A DNA stretch of 64,000 bases from a virus. This document shows positions 40,540 through 47,652 of the stretch, one piece after another. The number at the start of each line of letters is the position of its first letter. Position 1 is the first letter of the stretch. The position numbers were made by a program, and so were the translations under genes. The stretch is taken from positions 1 to 64,000 of IMG/VR virus record IMGVR_UViG_3300001847_000332, one strand, 5' to 3'. The notes below the pieces were generated by a model, which worked only from the letters and a program-made list of their open reading frames with translations, was not told the origin of the DNA and did no database searches.

Positions 40540-41088
40540 ATGGGCAACGGTGTGAGCAGAACGTATCCAGTAGGGATTATTAAGCACAGCCCGACGAGAG
40601 TTAGCTTCGGCAAACCCGAAGTTCGGGTATATAACCGAGAAGAGTGGGAGACAAAACCGTTGCTCAACACTCATGAAGTACGCCGCATCGAAGCCAAGAT
40701 AAAAGCGGCTGCGGTGCGGCCTATTGAGCCTCAGTGCCGATTACCAGAAATTGAGTTGCCAAAACCAAAATGGTGGCAGAAATTACTGCGTACATCTCTT
40801 GAAGATCAGCTCGGACTTTTGCTTGGCTCTTGTTTAGTGGCTGGCGCGGCGACGATATTTATGGGGCCAGTAAGTTTTGTTCTTCCAGCAGCAGTAATAG
40901 GTTTCATGCTTGTCAGCGCAGCATATAAAGCGACTGCAAAAAAACTCCCCACTGAAGCAGAAATCATGGCAAGAAGAAAAGCAGCACAGCATTTAATTAA
41001 GTTGGCGAATAAATACAGACGGGCAGGGCTGCATATTGAGGCCAAACTGTATGCAGATATGGCACAAAAACAATTGAGGATAAAATGA
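40540..41088 (+). CDS. Two-helix membrane protein
   Basis: A 182-residue protein with a basic N-terminal domain, a KWWQKLLRTSLEDQLGLLLG segment, two membrane helices (residues about 100-140, with LVAGAATIFMGPVSFVLPAA) and a helical C-terminal domain rich in Lys/Arg. AAGGAAAAGAC precedes the ATG. It may anchor replication or alter the host membrane; no family recognised. Confidence 0.72.
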   Translation: MGNGVSRTYPVGIIKHSPTRVSFGKPEVRVYNREEWETKPLLNTHEVRRIEAKIKAAAVRPIEPQCRLPEIELPKPKWWQKLLRTSLEDQLGLLLGSCLVAGAATIFMGPVSFVLPAAVIGFMLVSAAYKATAKKLPTEAEIMARRKAAQHLIKLANKYRRAGLHIEAKLYADMAQKQLRIK

Positions 41089-41282
41089 CAGACCAAGAAA
41101 TGCACCAATTCAATGCGCTCCGTAAGGGATTGAATGCCACCTGCTTAGTTATAAAGCGCTTGCTAGCTGAGCGACACTCTATACCCATGACAGACCCGCG
41201 TATTGATGAGCTAACAATCAAACTGGTAAATGCCGCCGCTGATATGTTTGAAGCTGACGCGAGAAAGGATAACTTGCAATGA
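41085..41282 (+). CDS. Small helical protein
   Basis: A 65-residue protein, MTDQEMHQFNALRKGLNATC, LAERHSIPMTDPRIDELTIK. It is joined by ATGA junctions to both neighbours. No family recognised. Confidence 0.68.
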   Translation: MTDQEMHQFNALRKGLNATCLVIKRLLAERHSIPMTDPRIDELTIKLVNAAADMFEADARKDNLQ

Positions 41283-41653
41283 ACCTACGCGAAGCAGCAC
41301 AACAGGCGCTTGAGGCGTTGAGCGTGTTGAAGCCCGACAATTGGGAAGATAAAGAATTGCAAATCCAAGCATGGGAGGCCCTTCGCGCCGCGCTATCTGA
41401 AGAAGCCATGCAACGCCTGACGGATGTGCAGCAGGAGATGGAGCCTGCAATTACAAGAACTGAACGAGGACTGATTTTGCACGTTGGGTGGGATGACATT
41501 CCGGCAGGGGCCAAGCTATATCTCTATCCACCAAAGCGAGAATGGGTTGGGCTGACGGATGAGGATATGAAAGAGATTTTTATCTACGCCGGAGATACAG
41601 CAAAGCGTGTTGCCCGCGCCATCGAAGCCAAGCTGAAGGAGAAAAATTCATGA
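41279..41653 (+). CDS. Modular small phage protein
   Basis: A 124-residue protein: MNLREAAQQALEALSVLKPD, a DELQIQAWEALRAAL-like helix, and the C-terminal module REWVGLTDEDMKEIFIYAGD with RVARAIEAKLKEKNS. The EWVGLTDEE...AIEAKLKEKN cassette is widespread in small phage genes and is shuffled between them. Function unknown. ATGA junctions on both sides. Confidence 0.78.
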   Translation: MNLREAAQQALEALSVLKPDNWEDKELQIQAWEALRAALSEEAMQRLTDVQQEMEPAITRTERGLILHVGWDDIPAGAKLYLYPPKREWVGLTDEDMKEIFIYAGDTAKRVARAIEAKLKEKNS

Positions 41654-42123
41654 GATACACACAAGCCAAACCGCTGATTGACAAACTGATGGACATCGCA
41701 GTCCTATTCCATGGCTCGCCGTCGCTGCTTAGAGACAGGCTGTATTCCGCCATCAATGAGTTCCTGCCTGACATGGACGAAGCGTGCATGGAGCGCGGGT
41801 GTCCGGCCTTTGATGGGCGTGATGTGGTTGAAGAAGCTCCTCCGATACAAGAGCAAACTGAAAAACAAACGATCGATAAAGACACGATGGAATATCTAAC
41901 CATGGCGCAGGAGGCAGATGTATCAATTCGTGGGCACTACGACGAAACCGGAGTAACCCCGCAAGAACTCGAACGCTTCGCCGCCCTTGTCGCAGCAGCC
42001 GAACGCGAGGCGTGTGCGAAGGTGTGCGAGGAAGTCGAGCGTAAGGCAACCAAACAACCGCCGATGGTTGGTCAAGGCGCTCAGTCATGCGCTGCGGCTA
42101 TTCGAGCAAGGGGAGAGAAATGA
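41650..42123 (+). CDS. Modular small phage protein
   Basis: A 157-residue protein. The N terminus is helical (YTQAKPLIDKLMDIAVLFHG); the C-terminal half carries ELERFAALVAAAEREACAKV, CEEVERKATKQPP and a CAAAIRARG end, a cassette repeated across phage small genes. The next protein carries a related EREACAQICE...TIRARSNK version, suggesting duplication. Function unknown. Confidence 0.78.
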   Translation: MRYTQAKPLIDKLMDIAVLFHGSPSLLRDRLYSAINEFLPDMDEACMERGCPAFDGRDVVEEAPPIQEQTEKQTIDKDTMEYLTMAQEADVSIRGHYDETGVTPQELERFAALVAAAEREACAKVCEEVERKATKQPPMVGQGAQSCAAAIRARGEK

Positions 42124-42383
42124 CTAAAGATCAATACATCAATCTGTTTCATGAGTTAGAACTGAATCGCGTGGCTTTCAAACGTCTTATGGATTGCGAT
42201 GACGAAGTGTTGCGCCTGGTTAATCGCGCTCTCGAAATAGAACGCGAGGCGTGCGCTCAGATATGCGAATCTTTAGCGCAGGATCGTGGGATGTTTCACC
42301 CCGATGATGAAGAGTTTAAAACTGGTGTTTTGGCAGGGGCTGGAATGTGCGGAGTAACGATCCGAGCAAGGAGCAACAAATGA
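42120..42383 (+). CDS. Modular small phage protein, paralogue
   Basis: An 87-residue protein with LFHELELNRVAFKRLMDCDD, ALEIEREACAQICESLAQDR and GVTIRARSNK. The EREAC...IRAR cassette repeats that of the preceding gene. ATGA junctions on both sides. Confidence 0.75.
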   Translation: MTKDQYINLFHELELNRVAFKRLMDCDDEVLRLVNRALEIEREACAQICESLAQDRGMFHPDDEEFKTGVLAGAGMCGVTIRARSNK

Positions 42384-42553
42384 AGAACTTCATCGCAACA
42401 TATGAAAGCCCGAAGAACATTTTCAGTGGCAAAAAGCTTTTCCGATGCGCCAACATAGCTGAAGCACAGGATCAGTTCTTCGCATGGCTACGCACGCAAA
42501 GCACGTACCAACACATGTGGGCACTTACCGTGTCGTTTGAGGAGGTACAATGA
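42380..42553 (+). CDS. Small protein, unknown
   Basis: A 57-residue protein, MKNFIATYESPKNIFSGKKL, CANIAEAQDQFFAWLRTQST and LTVSFEEVQ. Alpha/beta pattern; ATGA junctions on both sides. Confidence 0.68.
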   Translation: MKNFIATYESPKNIFSGKKLFRCANIAEAQDQFFAWLRTQSTYQHMWALTVSFEEVQ

Positions 42554-42753
42554 AGCTATACGACGTACCAAAAAATACAAAAATTAGAGTTGGGGATGTG
42601 CCGCTGATGTTTCACCACATCGACGGCATGTATTCATTGTGCACTGATGAACACGGGCATCCCGTACACCTTGCTGCATGGACCGACGTTGAATGCGTAA
42701 GCGAAGCCGATACAGACCAAAGCCAATCCTCCGAAACACGATTGGATATGTAA
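42550..42753 (+). CDS. Small conserved phage protein (YDVP type)
   Basis: A 67-residue protein, MKLYDVPKNTKIRVGDVPLM, FHHIDGMYSLCTDEHGHPVH, LAAWTDVECV. The YDVPxNTxIRV...HIDGMYSxCxxxxGxxVHLAAWT pattern recurs in many phages, function unknown. The end overlaps the next gene by 61 bases. Confidence 0.8.
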   Translation: MKLYDVPKNTKIRVGDVPLMFHHIDGMYSLCTDEHGHPVHLAAWTDVECVSEADTDQSQSSETRLDM

Positions 42754-43154
42754 TAGAAGGTGTAACCCCGTTAGCTCAGCATAACCCGCACGTACTGACA
42801 CTCAAGATCAAGAACCACGCGTCCATGGTTGCGCTGACCAAGGGCGAAGCTACCAAGGATGACTTTAATCGGCTGGTGGCTGCTGCCAATGTAGTCGAGG
42901 CGCTGTATATCATGGGCTTTGGCAAGGAGTACAAGGACGCCATGGATAACGGGCACTCCGCCCTTATGGCACTTGGCCAGCGTGGTAAAAAGATCGGCAA
43001 GCTTGTGCTGAAGGCGGAAGAACTTCAGGCACTTAACTACATGATGGAGCTGCACGATGCGCAGCTGGATGTCATTACGGTTAAGCATTTGGAGAACGCG
43101 ATCAAGATGGTTGAGCGCGAACGCAGGGCAGGGCGTACCAAGGATATTGTATGA
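42693..43154 (+). CDS. Conserved phage protein (MRKRSRYRP type)
   Basis: A 153-residue protein. The start MRKRSRYRPKPIL, although deep in the previous gene, is a known N terminus of a conserved phage family, so I keep it. LKIKNHASMVALTKGEATKD, NVVEALYIMGFGKEYKDAMD and LQALNYMMELHDAQLDVITV follow. The family is helical and its function is not established. ATGA junction with the next gene. Confidence 0.82.
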   Translation: MRKRSRYRPKPILRNTIGYVIEGVTPLAQHNPHVLTLKIKNHASMVALTKGEATKDDFNRLVAAANVVEALYIMGFGKEYKDAMDNGHSALMALGQRGKKIGKLVLKAEELQALNYMMELHDAQLDVITVKHLENAIKMVERERRAGRTKDIV

Positions 43155-43363
43155 TTGTTAAAGACTCATCCGATGGCACGGCAGCGGTTGACCCGAATTA
43201 TTTCTGGCAGCCGATTGCTACCTGCCCCATTGGCCGTAAGGTTCAGCTCATCAACAAACCGATGGGCTGCGCTACCTACGGCGTTTATGACCGTAAAAGT
43301 ACCTACTGGACTCATTGGGCACCCCTGCCCAAGTTCAGTGTTGATTCTTTAAAGGAGCAGTAA
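43151..43363 (+). CDS. Small DUF551-like protein
   Basis: A 70-residue protein with NYFWQPIATCPIGRKVQLIN and KSTYWTHWAPLPKFS. The WxPIxTxP...GxxxxxTHWAPLP motif resembles DUF551, common in phages. It ends immediately before the HTH-DUF3310 gene. Confidence 0.78.
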   Translation: MIVKDSSDGTAAVDPNYFWQPIATCPIGRKVQLINKPMGCATYGVYDRKSTYWTHWAPLPKFSVDSLKEQ

Positions 43364-43750
43364 ATGAAAGCAAAAGATAAAATCCGTAAGGCTTTGGCGA
43401 AAAACCCTAACCTGAGCGTGGCCGAGTTGGCCGATAAGCTCAACATCTCTCGCGTTACGGTGTACGCTGTCCGCAAGCAGTTGGCGCAGGAAACGTTTGA
43501 GGAAACTGTTGAGGAAACCGCGCCGGTTGAAGTCGAATCCGTTACCGCCAAGCAAGTTGGCGGTAACCATTACACAACCCTTGAGATTCAGCCATGGGAA
43601 GTCATCGAACGCAACAACATGGGTTTCTTCGACGGCAATGCCGTGAAGTATCTGATGCGGTACAAGGCCAAGGGTGGTGTGGAGGACCTCAAGAAGGCCC
43701 ATCACTATCTCGAGAAACTGATCGAGCTCGAGAATGGCCGCAACGCCTGA
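43364..43750 (+). CDS. HTH-DUF3310 fusion protein
   Basis: A 128-residue two-domain protein. Residues 16-40 form an HTH (LSVAELADKLNISRVTVYAV). After a Glu-rich linker, KQVGGNHYTTLEIQPWEVIE, GFFDGNAVKYLMRYKAKGGV and DLKKAHHYLEKLIELE are DUF3310, a phage domain with a proposed nucleotide-related role. The added DNA-binding domain suggests it is tethered to DNA. It is a second candidate to bind the palindromic sites. Confidence 0.87.
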   Translation: MKAKDKIRKALAKNPNLSVAELADKLNISRVTVYAVRKQLAQETFEETVEETAPVEVESVTAKQVGGNHYTTLEIQPWEVIERNNMGFFDGNAVKYLMRYKAKGGVEDLKKAHHYLEKLIELENGRNA

Positions 43751-44069
43751 AGCAAAGGTTAAAGCTAAAGTCCATGCCAAGCTCAAATCGCATGGCGCAT
43801 ATGCCGTCAATTACATTGGCGGCCAATATGCTAATAACGGCACTCCTGATATTCTGGCCTGCTACCGCGGGCGGTTTATCGCGATAGAGTGCAAGGCTGG
43901 CAAGAACAAGCCCACCGCTCTTCAGCTGCGCAACCTCGAGCGCATTGAGGACGCCGGTGGGCTGGCCTTGGTTATCAACGAAACCAACTTGGAGGTGCTC
44001 AATGACCTCGAAGCCGCTCGATCTAATTGGGCAGATTTTGGCCGATCCGTCACTGATCCTGAAGGGTGA
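43734..44069 (+). CDS. VRR-NUC type nuclease
   Basis: A 111-residue PD-(D/E)xK protein. PEAKVKAKVHAKLKSHGAYA, then G36-T-P-D39-I-L and I-E52-C-K54-AGKNKPTALQ carry the catalytic D, E and K; LERIEDAGGLALVINE closes the fold. VRR-NUC nucleases process branched DNA or primers and often adjoin phage DNA polymerases, as here. It overlaps the previous gene by 17 bases. Confidence 0.88.
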   Translation: MAATPEAKVKAKVHAKLKSHGAYAVNYIGGQYANNGTPDILACYRGRFIAIECKAGKNKPTALQLRNLERIEDAGGLALVINETNLEVLNDLEAARSNWADFGRSVTDPEG

Positions 44070-44184
44070 TGAGCACGAGCAGGAGATACTTCGCGTGCGG
44101 ATGAAACAACGGCAAGACGTGGTGCTGGCGGAAGGAATCGAACCCTCGACCGCTCGCTTACAAGGCGAGAGCTCTACCAACTGA
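44002..44184 (+). CDS. Possible 60-residue protein running into antisense tRNA
   Basis: ATG inside the nuclease gene in another frame, encoding MTSKPLDLIGQILADPSLIL and DEHEQEILRVRMKQRQDVV. The last 19 codons (LAEGIEPSTARLQGESSTN) are just the complement of the tRNA gene. The first 40 residues look protein-like, so an original short gene may have been extended or truncated by tRNA insertion. Confidence 0.35.
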   Translation: MTSKPLDLIGQILADPSLILKGDEHEQEILRVRMKQRQDVVLAEGIEPSTARLQGESSTN

Positions 44185-44195
44185 GCTACGCCAGC
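44120..44195 (-). tRNA. tRNA-Thr (UGU anticodon), CCA encoded
   Basis: On the minus strand the 76 bases fold into a full cloverleaf: acceptor GCTGGCG/CGCCAGC, D-arm GCTCAGTTGGTAGAGC, anticodon stem CTCGC/GCGAG with loop CTTGTAA (anticodon TGT), T-arm with GGTTCGATTCC, and discriminator A plus encoded CCA. It reads ACA. It is antisense to all surrounding genes, so it needs its own minus-strand promoter or is expressed from antisense transcription. Confidence 0.93.
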
Positions 44196-44199
44196 AATT

Positions 44200-44211
44200 T
44201 CTAACGTTAGA
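44200..44211. promoter_or_regulatory. TCTAACGTTAGA palindrome, site 12
   Basis: Perfect copy, five bases before the DNA polymerase ATG, in the place where a ribosome site is expected, and between the tRNA and the polymerase. Confidence 0.75.
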
Positions 44212-44216
44212 ACACG

Positions 44217-46091
44217 ATGCCACAAATACTTGTTTGCGACTTTGAAACTTTCTACGACCGCGACTTTAGTTTGTCGAAGCTTACCACGGAGGAGTATGTC
44301 CGCGACTCACGGTTTGAAGCCATCGGTTTAGCATTCAAGCTGAATGATGGCGTTACCACGTGGGTGTCCAAGCCGTCCGTGGCGCGGTGGGTTGCCTCGG
44401 TAGATTGGTCGGACAAGATTGTGGTGTGCCAGAACACAGCGTTTGATGGAGCGATACTGGCATGGCATTACGGCGTGAAGCCGCTGGCGTGGGCGGACAC
44501 GCTGAGCATGTCCCGTGCGCTGTACCCACACGACAAGTCGCATAGCCTCAAGGCGCAGGCGGAGCGCATGGGCATCGGTGCCAAGGGCGACGAAGTGCTC
44601 AACGCGTTGGGCAAGCACTATGACGATTTCTCAGTCGAAGAGCTCTCTCGGTACGCCGCGTACTGCGTGAACGACGTAAACCTCACGCACACCCTGTTCA
44701 CCCGCTACATCGAGCAGGGCTTCCCCAAGCAGGAGCTCAAGCTCATTGACCTCACCCTGCGCATGTTCATCGAGCCTCGGCTGGTGCTCGACAACGCCGC
44801 GCTGGTCGCTCACCTGCAGGCTGTGCGTGAGCATAAGCAGCAGCTGCTCGACGCCGTGCGTGACCAGCTCATTAACGCTGACCCTGACAATGCCGCGGCT
44901 ATCCTTTCCGAGGACATCAAGAAGCTCCTCATGTCCAACGACAAGTTCGCCGCCCTGCTGCGCCAGCTCGGCATTGAGCCCCCGCTCAAGATCAGCCCCA
45001 CCACCGGCAAGGAAACCTATGCCTTCGCCAAGACCGACGAGCCGTTTAAGGAGCTGCAGGAGCACGACGATCTGCGCGTGCAGACACTGGTTGCCGCCCG
45101 GCTGGGCAACAAGACCACCCTTGAGGAGACCCGCACCGAGCGCTTCATCGGTATGTCTGGGCGCGGCGAGTTCCCAGTACCCCTGCGCTACTACGGCGCA
45201 CACTCGGGACGTTGGTCTGGCCAAGACTCGGTGAACCTGCAAAACCTCCCCAGCCGAGGGCCTCACGCCAAGAAGCTTAAGAAGGCCATCCGCGCACCCG
45301 AGGGCTACATCGTCATCGACTCCGATTCCGCGCAGATCGAGGCCCGCACCCTTGCGTGGCTCGCCGGGCAGGACGACCTCGTACAGTCATTCCGTGACAA
45401 ACAGGACGTGTACAAACAGATGGCCAGCTTCATCTACAACGTGGCCGAAGATCAAATCACCAAGGAGCAGCGGCAGGTAGGTAAAGTCGTAATTCTCGGG
45501 GCAGGTTACGGCGTAGGACACACTAAGCTCAAGCTGTTCCTCAAGGCCATGGCCGGTGTCGAGGTGTCCGAGGACGAAGCCCGGCGCATCATCAGCGCAT
45601 ACCGTAACCGCTACGCTGCCATTCCGTACCTGTGGGACAAGGCTAACCGTGCGATTGAGGCGCTGCACGCAGGCCAGACCTTACAGGTCGACGCTATCGG
45701 GCTCGTGCACGTTGAGCCGGGCAAGGGCCTGACCCTGCCGAGCGGCCTGCACATCCAGTACCCAGGCTTGAAGCGCGTGAACCGCGAGAACAAAACCGAG
45801 TGGGCGTACGACGCCAAGGGCATCCTCACTCGCGTGTACGGCGGGCTGTGTGTTGAGAACTTCACTCAAGCTATCGCCCGCTGCGTTATCGCGGAACAGA
45901 TGCTGCGCATCCGCCGGCGCTATCCAGTAGTGCTGACTGTGCACGACTCCATCGCGTGTATTGCTCCGGCGGATGAGCGTGAGCAGGCCACTCAGTATGT
46001 CGTCGAGTGTATGTCGTGGAACCCCAAGTGGGCAGTCGGTTTGCCCCTCGCATGCGAGGCAGGTTCGGGCGATTCCTACGGAGACTGTTGA
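44217..46091 (+). CDS. Family A DNA polymerase with 3'-5' exonuclease
   Basis: A 624-residue replicative polymerase. The N-terminal DnaQ-like exonuclease has Exo I DFET (8-11), Exo II N73-x3-D77 and Exo III Y149-x2-N-D153. The polymerase domain has motif A D368-S-D-S-A-Q-I-E375, motif B K423 to Y431-G432 and motif C H576-D577-S578. It lacks a 5' nuclease. There is no ordinary Shine-Dalgarno; the palindrome sits directly before the ATG. It probably works with the SNF2 helicase and primase-helicase encoded downstream. Confidence 0.95.
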   Translation: MPQILVCDFETFYDRDFSLSKLTTEEYVRDSRFEAIGLAFKLNDGVTTWVSKPSVARWVASVDWSDKIVVCQNTAFDGAILAWHYGVKPLAWADTLSMSRALYPHDKSHSLKAQAERMGIGAKGDEVLNALGKHYDDFSVEELSRYAAYCVNDVNLTHTLFTRYIEQGFPKQELKLIDLTLRMFIEPRLVLDNAALVAHLQAVREHKQQLLDAVRDQLINADPDNAAAILSEDIKKLLMSNDKFAALLRQLGIEPPLKISPTTGKETYAFAKTDEPFKELQEHDDLRVQTLVAARLGNKTTLEETRTERFIGMSGRGEFPVPLRYYGAHSGRWSGQDSVNLQNLPSRGPHAKKLKKAIRAPEGYIVIDSDSAQIEARTLAWLAGQDDLVQSFRDKQDVYKQMASFIYNVAEDQITKEQRQVGKVVILGAGYGVGHTKLKLFLKAMAGVEVSEDEARRIISAYRNRYAAIPYLWDKANRAIEALHAGQTLQVDAIGLVHVEPGKGLTLPSGLHIQYPGLKRVNRENKTEWAYDAKGILTRVYGGLCVENFTQAIARCVIAEQMLRIRRRYPVVLTVHDSIACIAPADEREQATQYVVECMSWNPKWAVGLPLACEAGSGDSYGDC

Positions 46092-46123
46092 GGTATAGTC
46101 AGGGGCTACCTAAGGACCCTACG

Positions 46124-46777
46124 ATGCTCTCTCATTCATACTCCGCTATTAAGGATTTTGAAGGCTGTCCCCGTCGTTACCATGCGGTTCGCATACTGAA
46201 GCAGTTCAAGCAGTCAGATACTGAAGCCACACTGTACGGCACAGCTGTACACAAGGCGTTTGAAGAATACATCCGCGACGGCAAGCCGCTTCCCGAACAG
46301 TTTAAGTTGTTCGAGCCATACGTCGAGCCGCTCAAGAACATTAAGGGCACCGTGCTGTGCGAGCAACGAATGGGCATCCGCAAGGACTTTACTCCTTGCG
46401 AGTTTTTCGACAAGAACGTGTGGTTTCGCGGCGTGCCCGACTTCTTGGCGGTGAACAAAACCAAAGCCCGGATAGCCGACTACAAGACCGGGAAGTCTGC
46501 GCGCTTTGCCGACCCCGACCAGCTCGAGCTGATGGCAGCGATGGTGATGGCACATCATCCTGAGGTTACACATGTGTCCGGGATATTGTTGTTTGTCGTA
46601 GCTCGAGATGTGGTCAAAGCAGAATTTTCGCGCGACATGCTTCCAAACATCTGGTCAAAATGGGCAGGCCGCGCTAGTATGATTGAGTCAGCTGTGGATC
46701 ACGGCGCATGGGGGGCTAAACCCTCCCCGCTGTGCCGGTTCTGTCCGTTGACGCAAGAAGCATGTGAACACAGATAG
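46124..46777 (+). CDS. Cas4/RecB-like PD-(D/E)xK nuclease
   Basis: A 217-residue nuclease. LSHSYSAIKDFEGCPRRYHA opens it; the nuclease core has GVPDF (103-107) and ARIADYKTGK with D119 and K121. Cysteines C15, C204, C207 and C214 have the spacing of the Fe-S cluster in Cas4, AddB and Dna2 enzymes. It probably trims replication or recombination ends. I start at the ATG 32 bases after the polymerase stop rather than an in-frame start inside the polymerase. Confidence 0.88.
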   Translation: MLSHSYSAIKDFEGCPRRYHAVRILKQFKQSDTEATLYGTAVHKAFEEYIRDGKPLPEQFKLFEPYVEPLKNIKGTVLCEQRMGIRKDFTPCEFFDKNVWFRGVPDFLAVNKTKARIADYKTGKSARFADPDQLELMAAMVMAHHPEVTHVSGILLFVVARDVVKAEFSRDMLPNIWSKWAGRASMIESAVDHGAWGAKPSPLCRFCPLTQEACEHR

Positions 46778-46787
46778 TGCAACATGG

Positions 46788-47358
46788 CCCCCAGCCACCG
46801 GTGGGGTAAAACAGTGGCAGCTGTAGGTAGGACTGCTCGGATCATCAGCGTCTCCCCCTACTGATACAGCAGGCCCCCGTCTCTCCGGGGGGCCAACACG
46901 CATGAGGATTGGCGCATAAATATCGGTCATGGGGAATGAAGTCGCGCTCTGGGTTCGAAACCAACGTGCACTGCCCTTCATCCCGATTGAGCGTAACGGA
47001 TCGCAACCGTAAACAGTCCTCAACCGTGTTGGTGAATGCGCAAGCTGATGCGCAACGAGTTGTGTCTGATACGTGGCGTGGCTGGGACAGTGCCGAATCG
47101 GTAAGGTTGAGTGCCCCAACGAATAACACAGACTGGTCACACGTCTTAATGCAGAAATGCCGGAGATCAGCACCGGCCACCAACACTTGACCGCAGGGAG
47201 AGACCTGCCTGATTAGGGAGCCGGATATTCCTTTGACACCTCGGAAAGACGAGGGCTAACACACATGCGTCCTGAGCGGCTAGGTGGGGGAACACCTAGT
47301 GCGCGCCCCAAGGGCGCAGCCGTGTTAGCATAAGGTAAAAGTTTTTGGCTTACGCCAA
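46788..47358 (+). ncRNA. Candidate large structured RNA
   Basis: Nearly 600 bases between two nuclease genes with no convincing frame but many complementary helices. They include GCTGTAGGTAGG with CCTACTGATACAGC (46820-46831/46857-46870), GGCCCCC/GGGGGCC (46872-46894), ATGAAG/CTTCAT plus GGG/CCC (46932-46984), TGCGCA/TGCGCA (47037-47054), GCCGG/CCGGC, GCAGG/CCTGC, CCTCG/CGAGG. An outer stem GCTAACAC/GTGTTAGC (47255-47329) encloses CTAGGTG/CACCTAG and GCGCCC/GGGCGC. A G-T pair in the first helix favours the plus strand. Size and style recall ornate phage RNAs such as GOLLD, but identity is unknown. Confidence 0.6.
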
Positions 47359-47371
47359 CCGGGATCGCTAA

Positions 47372-47629
47372 GTGGCTACGAAAAAACGTAATTATGCGCG
47401 TGAATATGCTCTGTATCAGGGTACCCCGGAGCAACTGAAGAAACAGTCCGAACGGCACAAGGCCCGGCGTGCCTACGAAAAGGCTAACGGCAAGCTGCCG
47501 GACAGTATGGATGTGGACCACGTGAAGCCCTTGAGCAAGGGCGGAACCAGTAAACTAAGCAACCTACGGGCCGTGCCCAAGTCGAAGAACAGAAGCTTTG
47601 CGCGTACCAGTACGAACAAGGTTAAGTAG
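47372..47629 (+). CDS. HNH endonuclease
   Basis: An 85-residue nuclease from GTG. MDVDHVKPLSKGGTSKLSNL with H50 and N64, and KSKNRSF with N73 form the HNH core. Lys/Arg-rich ends fit DNA binding. It may be a free-standing homing-type enzyme that protects its region. No group I or II intron boundaries were recognised around it. The ribosome site is weak, and the structured RNA ends just upstream. Confidence 0.85.
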   Translation: MATKKRNYAREYALYQGTPEQLKKQSERHKARRAYEKANGKLPDSMDVDHVKPLSKGGTSKLSNLRAVPKSKNRSFARTSTNKVK

Positions 47630-47652
47630 TCTATACAACCAGTAGGACGTTT

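Noticed and set aside
44120-44211. Phage attachment site based on the tRNA
   Set aside because: No integrase is encoded in the window and the tRNA is complete with CCA, more like a phage-borne functional tRNA.
46688-47190. Overlapping frames on both strands in the gap after the Cas4-like gene
   Set aside because: They lack ribosome sites, have no family pattern and cross many stem structures; the region fits a structured RNA better.
46788-47629. Group I or group II intron containing the HNH gene
   Set aside because: Flanking genes are each complete, I find no group I core (P3-P7) pattern and no group II domain V or reverse transcriptase. A covariance-model search would settle it.
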